Source: JAPKZH01 sp964537875
GTDB lineage: Bacteria; Acidobacteriota; Aminicenantia; Aminicenantales; UBA4085
Direction of reading: 5' to 3'
Length of the DNA: 64,000 nucleotides
NCBI GenBank assembly: GCA_964537875.1
Contig: CAZIDN010000002.1
Span: forward strand, 86,246-150,245
The position numbers were made by a program, and so were the translations under genes. Below the pieces are notes generated by a model. The model saw nothing but the letters and a program-made list of their open reading frames with translations. It was not told the DNA's origin and did no database searches. Positions 26,803 through 35,125 of the stretch are shown one piece after another; the first letter of the stretch is position 1; the number at the start of each line of letters is the position of its first letter.

Positions 26803-26906
26803 AAAATTTCTCACGCTTGCAAAAAATGGTTAAATCCATCGGCCCAATCCGGCCGGGACAATCCGCCATTGCAGGATCTATTTAGCCGAATTGTGAGTAA
26901 GGAGCC

Positions 26907-26945
26907 TTGACATCTCAATATGACCAGAATACAATAATGGTCATA
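26907..26945 (+). promoter_or_regulatory. promoter and palindromic operator of the tetR gene
   Basis: TTGACA (26907-26912), a 17-nt spacer and TACAAT (26930-26935) form a strong promoter. A perfect inverted repeat, tatgacca (26919-26926) and tggtcata (26938-26945) with an 11-nt centre, spans the -10 box and the start point. This is the expected place for TetR autorepression. Confidence 0.75.
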
Positions 26946-26952
26946 AGTCATC

Positions 26953-27582
26953 ATGAGACAGATTGCCCAGCGCGACGACATTCGCGACCTGATCCTTGAC
27001 GGGGTTGACGTTCTTTTGGCCAGGTACGGCTATAAAAAGATGACCATGGAGGACCTGGCCCGGCAGGTCGGGATCGGCAAGGGCACGATCTATCTTCACT
27101 TTCCAGGCAAGGAAGAATTGACTCTCTCTCATATCGACCGTATCGCCGGGCGGCTTCTCGAGCGGCTCAACGCGATTGCTCGCTCGTCGGAGGCTCCGGA
27201 TAAACGCATCCGGAGGATGCTCACGACACGGGTGCTGTATCGGTTCGACAGCGTGTCCCACTATTCTCAGAGCCTTGACGACCTCTTGTCGTCGGTAAGG
27301 AAAGGCCTCTTGGCCAGGCGCGAGACGCATTTTGAAAAAGAGGCGGATGTGGTCGAGAAGGTCCTGCGGGAAGGCGACCGACTGGGCTTATTGGAATGCT
27401 CCGACACACGGACGGCCTCGCGGGTTCTTGTCTGGAGTACCAATTCTCTGCTTCCGTTCAGCCTGACGGCCTGGGAACTGGGGAAGAGAAAAGAACTGGA
27501 AGAGCGGGTTTCCCGCATCGCGGACCTGCTTTTAAGGGGGCTGGCCCCCCGTCAGGTGCACCGCACGAACCGGACGCGATAG
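26953..27582 (+). CDS. TetR-family transcriptional regulator
   Basis: A 209-residue regulator. The N-terminal DNA-binding domain (residues 8-55) has the helix-turn-helix KMTMEDLARQVGIGKGTIYLHFPGKEEL. The C-terminal ligand domain is not diagnostic. The start lies about 10 nt after the predicted transcription start, with no Shine-Dalgarno sequence. It is followed 37 nt later by an S41 peptidase, which may be co-transcribed and hence under its control. Confidence 0.92.
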   Translation: MRQIAQRDDIRDLILDGVDVLLARYGYKKMTMEDLARQVGIGKGTIYLHFPGKEELTLSHIDRIAGRLLERLNAIARSSEAPDKRIRRMLTTRVLYRFDSVSHYSQSLDDLLSSVRKGLLARRETHFEKEADVVEKVLREGDRLGLLECSDTRTASRVLVWSTNSLLPFSLTAWELGKRKELEERVSRIADLLLRGLAPRQVHRTNRTR

Positions 27583-27619
27583 TCTAAATTCGTTTTATCC
27601 GAACACAAGGAGGTTCGAC

Positions 27620-28960
27620 ATGTCCAAAACGGCAGCCCGGTGGATTCTCATTTCAGTTGTGCTTGCCTCGCTCTCCGCTCCGATCGTCTTCAGCCAAGAG
27701 GCGGAGAATCCGGCCCTCGATACGGCCAAAAAACAGACGATCGTGGACGAGATTTCCAAACTCCTGAATCAGAATTACATCTTTGCCGAGACGGCGAAGA
27801 AGATGGAGGAGCAGATCCGGAGCCGGCTCAAGAACGGCGATTACGACAAGCTTTCCGGGGCCCGGGAGTTCGCCTTGGCCGTGTCGCGGGATTTATCGAC
27901 CGTGAGCAAGGACAGGCATTTGGGTTTCGCGTTCGCGCCCGAAATGGCGGCCGAGATCATGCGCCAGAGGAGCCAGAATGAAAACGAGGCCAAGGCCGCC
28001 CGCGAACGGGAACTCACGGCCGCAAAACGAAACAACTTCGGCTTTCGCAAGGTGGAGCAGCTCCCGGGGAATATCGGGTATCTGGATTTCCGGTCTTTCG
28101 CGTCCGCCGACCAGGCCGGGGGGACGGCCGTGGCCGCGCTGAATTTCCTGGCCTACTGCGATGCCGTGATCATCGATCTGCGTCAGAACGGCGGAGGCGA
28201 TCCCTCGCAGATCCAGCTCATCAGCTCCTACTTCTTTCCGGAGCCGACGCACCTCAACGATCTTTACTACCGGGCGAACGACACGACGGAGAACTACTGG
28301 ACTCTTCCTTACGTCCCTGGGGTGAAGCCGGTCGCGGCCGACCTGTACATCCTCACCAGCGCCCGGACATTCTCCGGGGCCGAGGAGTTCTCCTACAACA
28401 TGAAGAGCCTGAAACGCGCGATTCTGATCGGGGAGACGACCGGCGGAGGGGCGCATCCCACGAACGCCATGATCGTCCAAGAGAAATTCATCCTGCGGGT
28501 CCCCGTCGGCCGCGCGATTAATCCTATCACTAAGACAAATTGGGAAGGCACGGGTGTCGCTCCGGACATCCAGGTTCCGGCTGCCCAGGCGTTCGATAAG
28601 GCGTACACGATGGCCCTGGAAAAACTCTCAGCCAAGGCCTCCGATCCCCAGGGGAAAAGGGAATTCGATTGGGTCCTCACGGCCCAAAAAGCCAAGCTGA
28701 ATCCGCCGCATATCGAAGAAAAGGCTTTGAAGATGGTTGCAGGCGTGTACGGGGAGCGAAAAGTCACCTTTGAAAATGGCGTCCTCCAATACGAGCGGAC
28801 CGGTCCGAAGTACCGGCTGATTCCTCTGACCGAAACCCTCTTTGCCGTGGAAGGTCTCGATTATTTCCGGGTGGAGTTTGTGGTGAAAGAAGGAAAGGCG
28901 GTCGAATTGATCGGACTTTACGATAATGGAGAGCGACAGCTTTCTCCACGGACAAAATAG
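27620..28960 (+). CDS. exported S41-family peptidase (IRBP-like)
   Basis: A 446-residue protein with a signal peptide (cleavage after VFSQ, about residue 26). It has an N-terminal S41_N helical domain (KKQTIVDEISKLLNQNYIF) and a tail-specific-protease fold with GNIGYLDFRSF and AVIIDLRQNGGGDPSQIQL. The nucleophile-region motif is TSARTFSGAEEF (Ser near residue 252), followed by GETTGGGAHP. No PDZ domain is seen. A short C-terminal domain follows. An AAGGAGG ribosome binding site precedes the ATG. Such proteins are common in Bacteroidetes and Acidobacteria; substrate unknown. Confidence 0.88.
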   Translation: MSKTAARWILISVVLASLSAPIVFSQEAENPALDTAKKQTIVDEISKLLNQNYIFAETAKKMEEQIRSRLKNGDYDKLSGAREFALAVSRDLSTVSKDRHLGFAFAPEMAAEIMRQRSQNENEAKAARERELTAAKRNNFGFRKVEQLPGNIGYLDFRSFASADQAGGTAVAALNFLAYCDAVIIDLRQNGGGDPSQIQLISSYFFPEPTHLNDLYYRANDTTENYWTLPYVPGVKPVAADLYILTSARTFSGAEEFSYNMKSLKRAILIGETTGGGAHPTNAMIVQEKFILRVPVGRAINPITKTNWEGTGVAPDIQVPAAQAFDKAYTMALEKLSAKASDPQGKREFDWVLTAQKAKLNPPHIEEKALKMVAGVYGERKVTFENGVLQYERTGPKYRLIPLTETLFAVEGLDYFRVEFVVKEGKAVELIGLYDNGERQLSPRTK

Positions 28961-29141
28961 GCCTTCCGCCGTCTCGTGCAGAAAGCCGTCATCGTCCTTT
29001 CCCTGCCGTAAAGAAAAAATATTTTTCATCGACCATTTTCGCCACAGCTGAATGGAACCATATAATTGCTCCTCCGGGTCTCAGAAGATACAATCCGCAT
29101 TTTCTATGGCTCTGGGAGAAAGTGCTCGCTTCTAAAAATCT

Positions 29142-29525
29142 TTATTTTCGGTTGTACAAATCTTCGATCCGGACGATATCCGACTCTACGGAGCGGCCGA
29201 GCCAGATCTCCATCACCCGGGCGGGTGATTTTCCGACGCATTTCAGCCGGTGAGGGGCTTTTCTGGGGATGAAAATTTCCTCGCCTTTTTTGGGGCGCCA
29301 GGCTTTTTGGCCGACGGTGATCTCCAGGCCGGGATCGAGGACGACCCAGAATTCACTCCGGCGGCGATGGAATTGGAGGGAGAGTGAGGCGCCCGGCCTG
29401 ACGGTGATGATCTTGAGGCTTGCGGCGTTTTGATGGGGATAGGCCCGGAATTTTCCCCAGGGCCGGATGTCTTCGACGATTTTTTTTCGGAAGGTCCGTT
29501 CTTCGTTAGAAGGGGACTTCATCAT
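29142..29525 (-). CDS. mannose-6-phosphate isomerase type II-like cupin
   Basis: A 127-residue cupin. The chosen ATG at 29525 follows a GAGGGCGAGG sequence inside ssb and gives the family start RPWGKFRAY; a second ATG at 29522 is equally possible. The cupin resembles the C-terminal isomerase domain of ManC: VRPGASLSLQFHRRRSEFWVV, then IPRKAPHRL and VRIEDLYNR. Metal ligands are partly altered, since HHHRSEHW is normally seen where this protein has FHRRRSEFW. It overlaps ssb by 20 bp and ends the Tol operon. Confidence 0.82.
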   Translation of the reverse strand: MMKSPSNEERTFRKKIVEDIRPWGKFRAYPHQNAASLKIITVRPGASLSLQFHRRRSEFWVVLDPGLEITVGQKAWRPKKGEEIFIPRKAPHRLKCVGKSPARVMEIWLGRSVESDIVRIEDLYNRK

Positions 29526-29976
29526 CGCCCTCGCCCTCAGCCGGGGTCTGGCTCTCCCCTTCGCTCGGAAAATCCTGGACCTGGGCTTGGGCGGCGGGTT
29601 CGGCGGCTGCCTCGGCTTCCGGGGCGCCTTCGCGCCGGCCAAGAAGGACGATGCTCTGGGCTTCGATCTCGGTCGTCGTCCGCTTGTTCCCGTCCCTGTC
29701 CTGCCAGCTGCGGGTGCGAAGCTTCCCCTCGACCAGAATTTGTTTTCCCTGGTCAAGGTAGCGCTCACAGAATTCCGCGAGCTTCCCCCAAACGACGATT
29801 TTGTGCCATTCGGTGCGAACGGAGCTTTCGTTGGTGCTGGGGTTGAACATCCGCTCGTTCGTGGCCAGGCTGAACCGGGCTACGGACCGGTCTTTTTGGG
29901 GAAGGACCCGCAGCTCCGGCTTTTGGCCGAGCCGGCCGATCAAAATGACTTTGTTCAGGCTGTTGACGTCTCTCAT
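29506..29976 (-). CDS. ssb: single-stranded DNA-binding protein
   Basis: A 156-residue SSB. The OB fold is at residues 1-112 (NSLNKVILIGRLGQKPELR, TEWHKIVVWGKLAEFCERYL). A low-complexity Ala/Glu/Gln linker leads to the acidic tip DDEVPF, the interaction tail for repair proteins. Its position as a coupled gene after cpoB (ATGA overlap) in a Tol-Pal operon is unusual. Confidence 0.96.
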   Translation of the reverse strand: MRDVNSLNKVILIGRLGQKPELRVLPQKDRSVARFSLATNERMFNPSTNESSVRTEWHKIVVWGKLAEFCERYLDQGKQILVEGKLRTRSWQDRDGNKRTTTEIEAQSIVLLGRREGAPEAEAAAEPAAQAQVQDFPSEGESQTPAEGEGDDEVPF

Positions 29977-30848
29977 TTGATTCCCTGGAGCTCCTTAAGT
30001 TTTTCCTGAGCGTTTTTGGCTTCCTCTTCCAGCGGGTACTTCGTGATCAGAAGCTTGAGCACGGCCACGGCTTCATCCTTCTTCTTCAATTCCGCCAGGC
30101 TGAAACCTTTTTTCAGATAGGCCGTGGCGATCTTATTGCTCAGGGGGTAGCCGATAATCAGGTCGTTGAATTGCTCAATGGCCTTGTCGTATTTTTTCTG
30201 GCTGAAATAGCACTCCCCGATCCAGTAAAGGGCATCGTCGGCGTACGGGCTGGACGGAAATTGCTCCCGGTAGATCGTCAAGCCGTCGATGGCCAGGTCA
30301 TAGTTGCCTTTTTCATAATCGGAATAAGCGGTGTTGTAGAGCTCTTGGGCGGAAAGGTTGGTCTTGGGAGGAACCGGCGGGGCCGTCTTTTTGTCCTTCA
30401 CCGGTTCCTCTTTCTTGGTCTTTTTCGCGACCGGGGCTTTTTCGTCCTTTTTTGGCGGCTCCTGAACTTGGGGGGCAGGGACCGTCGGCTGGTTCTTCAG
30501 GGCCATCAGCTCTTCGACGATCTTCAGCATCTGGCCGTCGATTTGTTGAAATTTTTCGAGGAGCGCCTGGTTTTGGGCGGGAATGTTATTCAAGGAGTCC
30601 TGGGATCTGGACTGCTGGGATTGGACGAGCTTGAGCTGGATGGCCAAGTCTTTGAGCTGGTCTTTGATCAGCCGAAGGTCCTCGGCTGCGGCGTCGAGTC
30701 TTTTCTCGAGCTTGAGAAACTCCTGCTTCAACTGCTGGACGTCCTGATAGATGAGCTCATAGGTCTTTTTGCTCTTGTCCTGCCCGGAAGAAACCATCGG
30801 CCAAAGGACGATGAGCAAAATCCCGAGGGCTCTTTTCCACATAACCAA
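29973..30848 (-). CDS. cpoB: Tol-Pal system protein CpoB (YbgF)
   Basis: A 291-residue periplasmic protein with a signal peptide (to about residue 22) and an N-terminal trimerising coiled coil (about 25-120, LKQEFLKLEKRLDAAAEDLR). A Pro/Lys-rich linker and three TPR-type repeats follow from about residue 165 (LYNTAYSDYEKGNYDLAIDG, ALYWIGECYFSQKKYDKAIE). CpoB couples outer-membrane constriction with peptidoglycan synthesis in E. coli. It lies 2 nt after pal and overlaps ssb. Confidence 0.9.
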   Translation of the reverse strand: MVMWKRALGILLIVLWPMVSSGQDKSKKTYELIYQDVQQLKQEFLKLEKRLDAAAEDLRLIKDQLKDLAIQLKLVQSQQSRSQDSLNNIPAQNQALLEKFQQIDGQMLKIVEELMALKNQPTVPAPQVQEPPKKDEKAPVAKKTKKEEPVKDKKTAPPVPPKTNLSAQELYNTAYSDYEKGNYDLAIDGLTIYREQFPSSPYADDALYWIGECYFSQKKYDKAIEQFNDLIIGYPLSNKIATAYLKKGFSLAELKKKDEAVAVLKLLITKYPLEEEAKNAQEKLKELQGIK

Positions 30849-30850
30849 AA

Positions 30851-31405
30851 TTATTTTTCGATGATCGTGAACTGCGCTCTTCTGTTTTTCTGCCAGGCGG
30901 CCTCGTCGTGGCCCAAGTCCAGCAGCTGGCTCTTGCCGTAGGAAATGGTTTTCAGACGGTCCTGGGCGATGCCGAGCGAGAGGAGATAGTCGAACGCGCT
31001 CTTGGCCCGCTTGTCGCCCAAGGCCAGGTTGTAGTCCTCCGTGCCGCGCTCGTCGCAGTGGCCTTCGATCAGGATCTTGGCCGTCTTATACTTCCTGAGC
31101 CAAGTGGCGTTGGCTTCGAGGGCGGGCTTGGCATCTTCCCGGACGAAGTACTTGTCATAGTCGAAATAGATCATTTTGAGCGGCTGCTGTCTGTTGATTT
31201 CATCGAGCGACTTGGCCATAAAAATTTCTTCCTCGGTCAGCTCGGGTTTTTTCACCACGGGCGCCGGCTCCACCTTTTCCACCTTGGGCTGCTCCTTGAC
31301 CTGGGGTGGCGGAGGGGGAGGAGCCTGCTTGGCCTTCGGCTTGCAGGATACGGTGAAGGCAAAGACCAATAGGCAGACCAGGGATAGCATGATGACTTTT
31401 TTCAT
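30851..31405 (-). CDS. pal: peptidoglycan-associated lipoprotein Pal
   Basis: Starts at the ATG at 31405, preceded by AGGAGG; a 17-residue upstream extension from TTG is rejected. The 184-residue lipoprotein has a lipobox ending in FTVSC (Cys21), a Pro-rich linker (APPPPPPQ) and a C-terminal OmpA domain with YFDYDKYFVREDA, EGHCDERGTEDYNLALGDKRA and KNRRAQFTI. The domain holds the outer membrane to peptidoglycan. An internal promoter lies before it. Confidence 0.95.
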   Translation of the reverse strand: MKKVIMLSLVCLLVFAFTVSCKPKAKQAPPPPPPQVKEQPKVEKVEPAPVVKKPELTEEEIFMAKSLDEINRQQPLKMIYFDYDKYFVREDAKPALEANATWLRKYKTAKILIEGHCDERGTEDYNLALGDKRAKSAFDYLLSLGIAQDRLKTISYGKSQLLDLGHDEAAWQKNRRAQFTIIEK

Positions 31406-31464
31406 GAAGCCTCCTCTTTGTATAGTACGTCCGTTGAGATTTTTGACATCACTCAACCGCCCAT

Positions 31465-31493
31465 TTTATACATCGAAAATCCTATCCTGTCAA
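31465..31493 (-). promoter_or_regulatory. internal promoter before pal
   Basis: On the minus strand TTGACA (31488-31493), a 17-nt spacer and TATAAA (31465-31470), 59 nt before the pal ATG in the 153-nt tolB-pal gap. It would allow pal-cpoB-ssb-cupin to be expressed apart from tolQRAB. Confidence 0.75.
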
Positions 31494-31558
31494 TAAAAAG
31501 AGGCGCTCCTTTCTTAAATAAATAACGCGGGAATTTCGGTTTTTTCTCAGAAGGAGGC

Positions 31559-32872
31559 TTAGTTCGACCAGTCGGCGAGCTTGTTCTGGCCCTTGGTCGT
31601 CAGCTGCTTGAAGTTTTGGCCGTCGGCATCGATCGAAAAGATCTGAAGGCCGCCCTTCGTGTCCGAGGTGAAGACGATATGGCGGCCGTCCGGCGACCAG
31701 CTCGGCGATTCGTTGCGGGCGTTCGACTCGGTCAGCTTGGCGATCTGGTTTGTCCGGATGTTCAGGATATAGAGGTCGAAAAGACTTTCGACACGGGCGA
31801 CAAAGACGATCTTGTCGCCGGCCGGCGACCAGGCCGGAGAATCAAGGTACGTCGAGCCGCCGAAGCTGACGCGCCGGACGTTGGAGCCCTCGGCGTCCAT
31901 GACATAGATCTGGGGCGTGCCTCCCCGGTCCGAGGTAAAGACGATCTCCCGGCCCGTCGGCGACCAGGACGGGGCTGTATCGATGCCTGGGTTGAAAGTC
32001 AAGCGTTTGACGGCGAAGCTCCTGCGCTTGATATTGTCGTCGGTCGCCTCGGCCGTGTAGATTTCCGAGTTGCCGTCCATGGTGGACGAGAAGGCCAGCT
32101 TTTTGCCGTCAGGCGACCAGGAGGGGCAAAAATTGTTGCCCTTGATCGAGACGGCCGTCCTCGTCCCCTCGTAGATATTCAGGATATACAGTCCCGGGAC
32201 AAGATTCTGAAAGGATGTATAAGCGATCTTTTTGGCGTCGGGAGACCAGGCCGGCGAATAGTCTACGACCTTGTTGAAGGTGAGCCGCGTCGCGTTGACC
32301 CCGTCGTAGTCCATCATGTACAGCTCGTCGTTGCCGTCCCGGTTGGAAACGAAGGCGATCTTCGAGGTGAAGATGGGTTTTTCGCCGTAGGATTTCATGA
32401 TCTCATCGGCCATCCTGTGGGCCAGGTAGCGGATGTCGGACTTTTTTGCCTGGTAGCGTTTGCCGGGGAGGATCTGCCGCTGGGACTTGACATCGTAGAA
32501 GTACCGCTCAAAAACGAGGTCTCCTCCCTGCCCTTCCGAGGCGTCGCCGACGAAGAGGACGTTGGCCTGGATCGATTCCCAATCCTTGAAAAAAATATTT
32601 TTTGGGTCGAGCGGCCGGACGTAACTGTAATAGCTTTTGGGGACAAGCTGAAAGATCCGGGTGTATTTGATGTCGTCGGACAGGACCTGATGGATCTCAT
32701 CGGAAGCGGCTTGGATTTGGGCCGACGAAGAGCTCGTCACGAACTTGGGCAGAGCGAACGAAATGGCCGGCATCCCGCTGGTAATGGTCATCACGACGTC
32801 CTGCTGGGAAAAAACAAGCCAGGCCGCGGCCAGGACCAGGATTCCACAGGCAATGAGTTTTGATGTTTTCAT
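31559..32872 (-). CDS. tolB: Tol-Pal system protein TolB
   Basis: A 437-residue periplasmic protein. A signal peptide (to about residue 22) precedes the TolB N-terminal domain (about 25-165). A six-bladed PD40 propeller follows, with repeated SWSPDGKKLAFSS-type phrases such as PAWSPDAKKIAYTS, PSWSPTGREIVFTSDRGG and PSWSPDGRHIVFTSDTKGG. It shuttles between TolA and Pal. Overlaps tolA by 4 nt. Confidence 0.95.
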   Translation of the reverse strand: MKTSKLIACGILVLAAAWLVFSQQDVVMTITSGMPAISFALPKFVTSSSSAQIQAASDEIHQVLSDDIKYTRIFQLVPKSYYSYVRPLDPKNIFFKDWESIQANVLFVGDASEGQGGDLVFERYFYDVKSQRQILPGKRYQAKKSDIRYLAHRMADEIMKSYGEKPIFTSKIAFVSNRDGNDELYMMDYDGVNATRLTFNKVVDYSPAWSPDAKKIAYTSFQNLVPGLYILNIYEGTRTAVSIKGNNFCPSWSPDGKKLAFSSTMDGNSEIYTAEATDDNIKRRSFAVKRLTFNPGIDTAPSWSPTGREIVFTSDRGGTPQIYVMDAEGSNVRRVSFGGSTYLDSPAWSPAGDKIVFVARVESLFDLYILNIRTNQIAKLTESNARNESPSWSPDGRHIVFTSDTKGGLQIFSIDADGQNFKQLTTKGQNKLADWSN

Positions 32873-33702
32873 TTGGAATGCTCGAAAATGAGGATGATGC
32901 CTAGATACTGCTCGTCATAATCGGCCGGAAGGGGCGGGAAGGGCGCCGAGTTCATGATCGCCCGGACGGCCGAGGAGTCGAAGGCTCTGACACTGCTTGA
33001 CTCTCTGACCTCGACATTAGAGATCGTGCCGTTTCTGAAGATGCGAAAATAAACAGCCGTCTGGAGAGTCCCTTCGACGCCGGGATCGACCAGGGAGGTG
33101 AACCAATTGGAGGAAATCCGGTCCCTGATGATCTGAAGATAATACTGGTAGGGGAAATTCGAGAGCCCTATCTGCCCTGCCAAACCCGATCCCGTCCCCT
33201 CGCCAAAACCGGGGCCCCCGGCGCCGATGGTCAAGCCTGAGCCCTGGCCTGTGCCTGGTTTCGCCCCGGCAGCCCCGCCAGATTCCGTGTCCTTGCTTGG
33301 AGCGGTCTTCGCCTTGGCATCCGGCTTGGAGATGACGGCCTGTTTATCCGGTTTTTTCTTGGGCTCTTTTTTCGGCTTATCCACGGGATAGCGTAGGGAC
33401 GACTTCGGAGTTTCCTGGAGCTTTTGGGCGGTTGTCAGGTCTCGCAGGGTCTGTTTTTTGATCTCCGTCGCGGCCAAAGAGGCTTTCGGCGCCGCCTGCC
33501 CGCCGCTGCCTCCACCTCCTCTTCCTCCGCCCCCCGGCATGCCGACAAAGTTGAGGGGGATATAATGGATCACACCTTTGCTCGACGGCTTGGGAAGGTG
33601 GGGCGAGGCGATGATGATGGTGAATAGGACGACATGGGCCGTAACGGAAAAAATCATCGCCCTCTGGAAAGCCTTGGGATTGATAGCTTGTCGGGCCGTC
33701 AT
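32869..33702 (-). CDS. tolA: TolA/TonB-like energy transducer
   Basis: A 277-residue protein with one N-terminal TM (about 15-35, MIFSVTAHVVLFTIIIAS) and a Gly-rich stretch (GMPGGGGRGGGG). A Lys/Pro-rich periplasmic linker leads to a C-terminal TonB/TolA domain (YYLQIIRDRISSNWFTSLVD, then VYFRIFRNGTISNVEV). It transmits proton-motive force from TolQR to TolB/Pal. Linked by 4-nt overlaps to tolR and tolB. Confidence 0.9.
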   Translation of the reverse strand: MTARQAINPKAFQRAMIFSVTAHVVLFTIIIASPHLPKPSSKGVIHYIPLNFVGMPGGGGRGGGGSGGQAAPKASLAATEIKKQTLRDLTTAQKLQETPKSSLRYPVDKPKKEPKKKPDKQAVISKPDAKAKTAPSKDTESGGAAGAKPGTGQGSGLTIGAGGPGFGEGTGSGLAGQIGLSNFPYQYYLQIIRDRISSNWFTSLVDPGVEGTLQTAVYFRIFRNGTISNVEVRESSSVRAFDSSAVRAIMNSAPFPPLPADYDEQYLGIILIFEHSK

Positions 33703-34142
33703 TTCTTGTTTTCTTTGGCCTCTTTGGGCTGGGTCATCAGGCCGAGAAGTTCGATGCCGGCTTTTTTGATGATGTCCATGATCTCGATCACATATCCGTA
33801 GGGAATGGTTTCATCGGCCTGGAGATAGATGACCTTTTTTTGCTTCCCGTAGTAATAGTCCCGGAGGCGCCGTTCCAGGAGGTTGATGTTGATCACGGAA
33901 TTTTCGATATGGATGAATTTGTCCGGCGTCACGGTCAGGCGCAGCCCCTCTTCGGCCGGCGCGGTGTCGGTTTCGGCCTGGGGCAGGCTGACGCCGATCC
34001 CCGACTGCATCATCGGCGTGGTGACCATGAAGATGACGAGGAGCACGAGCATGACATCGACAAAAGGAGTGACGTTGATTTCCGAGAGAGACGTGCCGAT
34101 CTCTCTCTTGGCTCGGATGGACGGAAGCTTAGGAAGAACCAT
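33699..34142 (-). CDS. tolR: Tol-Pal system protein TolR (ExbD family)
   Basis: A 147-residue ExbD/TolR protein: short cytoplasmic N-terminus, one TM with the proton-path Asp in NVTPFVDVMLVLLVIFMV, and a periplasmic domain. It begins 14 nt inside the tolQ end. The Tol context favours TolR over ExbD. Confidence 0.93.
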   Translation of the reverse strand: MVLPKLPSIRAKREIGTSLSEINVTPFVDVMLVLLVIFMVTTPMMQSGIGVSLPQAETDTAPAEEGLRLTVTPDKFIHIENSVININLLERRLRDYYYGKQKKVIYLQADETIPYGYVIEIMDIIKKAGIELLGLMTQPKEAKENKK

Positions 34143-34794
34143 ACAATCTATCTGCGATGCTTAAGAGTTCCAGGGAAAAATCCTCCATCTCGGAGATCTG
34201 GTCTTTGATCCGGTGGAGGAACGTGTTATAGGCGATGACGGCGGGAATGGCCGCGAACAGCCCGAAGGCCGTCGCGATCAGGGCCTCGGCGATGCCCGGC
34301 GCTACCGAGATCAGGCTGGCCGACCGCGTCGAGCCGATTTTTATGAAGGCATCCATGATGCCCCAGACCGTTCCGAAGAGGCCGATGAAAGGTGTGACGC
34401 TTCCCGTTGTGGCCAGAAACGACATCATCTTTTCCATGCGAGACACTTCGGCGTTCGAGACTTTGGTCATGGCCCGGTTCAGGTTTTCCAGCCGGGTGAG
34501 GCTTTGGTTTTCGGACGGGTTGGATTTGGCCAGGTAGGACATCTCCTTGAAACCGGCTTGAAAGATAGCGGCCAGGGGGCTGCCCTCGTACTTTTTCGTC
34601 GCGTCTTGGACGTCGGTCAGGTTCCGACTCTTTTTATAGACGGACAAAAACCTCTGCGATTGAACGGACGCGGCCTTGAGGGATTTCCTCTTAAAGATGA
34701 TGATCGTCCAGGAGAAAACCGAGAAAAAGAGGAGGACGAGGAGAATGGCCTGGACGACCAGGCTGGCCCCGGTGATGAGCTTAAAAATATTCAT
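34129..34794 (-). CDS. tolQ: Tol-Pal system protein TolQ (MotA/TolQ/ExbB family)
   Basis: A 221-residue inner-membrane protein with TMs near residues 12-34, 130-155 and 165-190. The family signature ISVAPGIAEALIATAFGLFAAIPAV lies between TM2 and TM3 (given here only as a family marker). With TolR it forms the proton channel that drives TolA. First gene of the Tol operon, with a GCAGGAG sequence before the ATG. Confidence 0.94.
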   Translation of the reverse strand: MNIFKLITGASLVVQAILLVLLFFSVFSWTIIIFKRKSLKAASVQSQRFLSVYKKSRNLTDVQDATKKYEGSPLAAIFQAGFKEMSYLAKSNPSENQSLTRLENLNRAMTKVSNAEVSRMEKMMSFLATTGSVTPFIGLFGTVWGIMDAFIKIGSTRSASLISVAPGIAEALIATAFGLFAAIPAVIAYNTFLHRIKDQISEMEDFSLELLSIADRLYGSS

Positions 34795-34809
34795 AAATCT
34801 CCTGCATCA

Positions 34810-34838
34810 AAAGTAGCATAGCCAGGCAGGATTGTCAA
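34810..34838 (-). promoter_or_regulatory. promoter of the tol-pal operon
   Basis: On the minus strand TTGACA (34833-34838), a 17-nt spacer and TACTTT (34810-34815), 15 nt before the tolQ ATG. The predicted start point falls near the Shine-Dalgarno-like GCAGGAG, so the leader is very short. Confidence 0.6.
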
Positions 34839-34870
34839 ATTAGGGACTCGGCGCTTCATTAAAGGAGGGG

Positions 34871-34997
34871 GGCCTGTCACCGACCAGCCCCATCATCCTC
34901 GCTGAAAAATTTGGGGTTAAGTACTAGAATTTCCTAATTCGGCATATTTCCCCAAATTTTCGTCAGCTGCGGTGGCTGGGGCGCCCCGGTCGGTGCC
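34871..34997. repeat. long imperfect inverted repeat
   Basis: Two arms of about 46-50 nt form a foldback with a 31-nt centre. Exact paired blocks include caccgacc (34878-34885) with ggtcggtg (34988-34995), and aaaatttgggg (34906-34916) with ccccaaatttt (34950-34960). It resembles a small non-coding element (MITE or palindromic repeat). Confidence 0.6.
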
Positions 34998-35089
34998 ACC
35001 CCACTTTATTTTATTCGTGCGTTGCCCCTCGTCCTGCTAAAAAAACAACGTTTGTTAGCTTATAGAAATAAAATTATATCGGCATGGGT

Positions 35090-35112
35090 GGCACGTCCGT
35101 GACAGGACCCAT
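35090..35112 (+). repeat. 23-nt dispersed repeat, copy 1
   Basis: The exact reverse complement of these 23 nt occurs at 56652-56674 upstream of ftsK. The core is ggcacgtccgtgacagg. It is itself flanked by ggcatgggt and acccatgcc, so copy 1 lies in a palindrome. A diverged relative may be at about 3848-3873. Confidence 0.75.
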
Positions 35113-35125
35113 GCCTACCTTAGTT

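Larger units (their letters stand above)
34795..35125. other. intergenic stretch between tolQ and the helicase gene
   Basis: This 331-nt stretch holds the tolQ promoter, a long imperfect inverted repeat (34871-34997) and a 23-nt dispersed repeat near the helicase stop. No coding frame is supported. Confidence 0.6.

Noticed and set aside
29526..29768. N-terminal extension of the cupin gene
   Set aside because: It lies opposite-frame within ssb and encodes Arg/Pro-rich sequence; the cupin pattern begins after the ATG at 29525.
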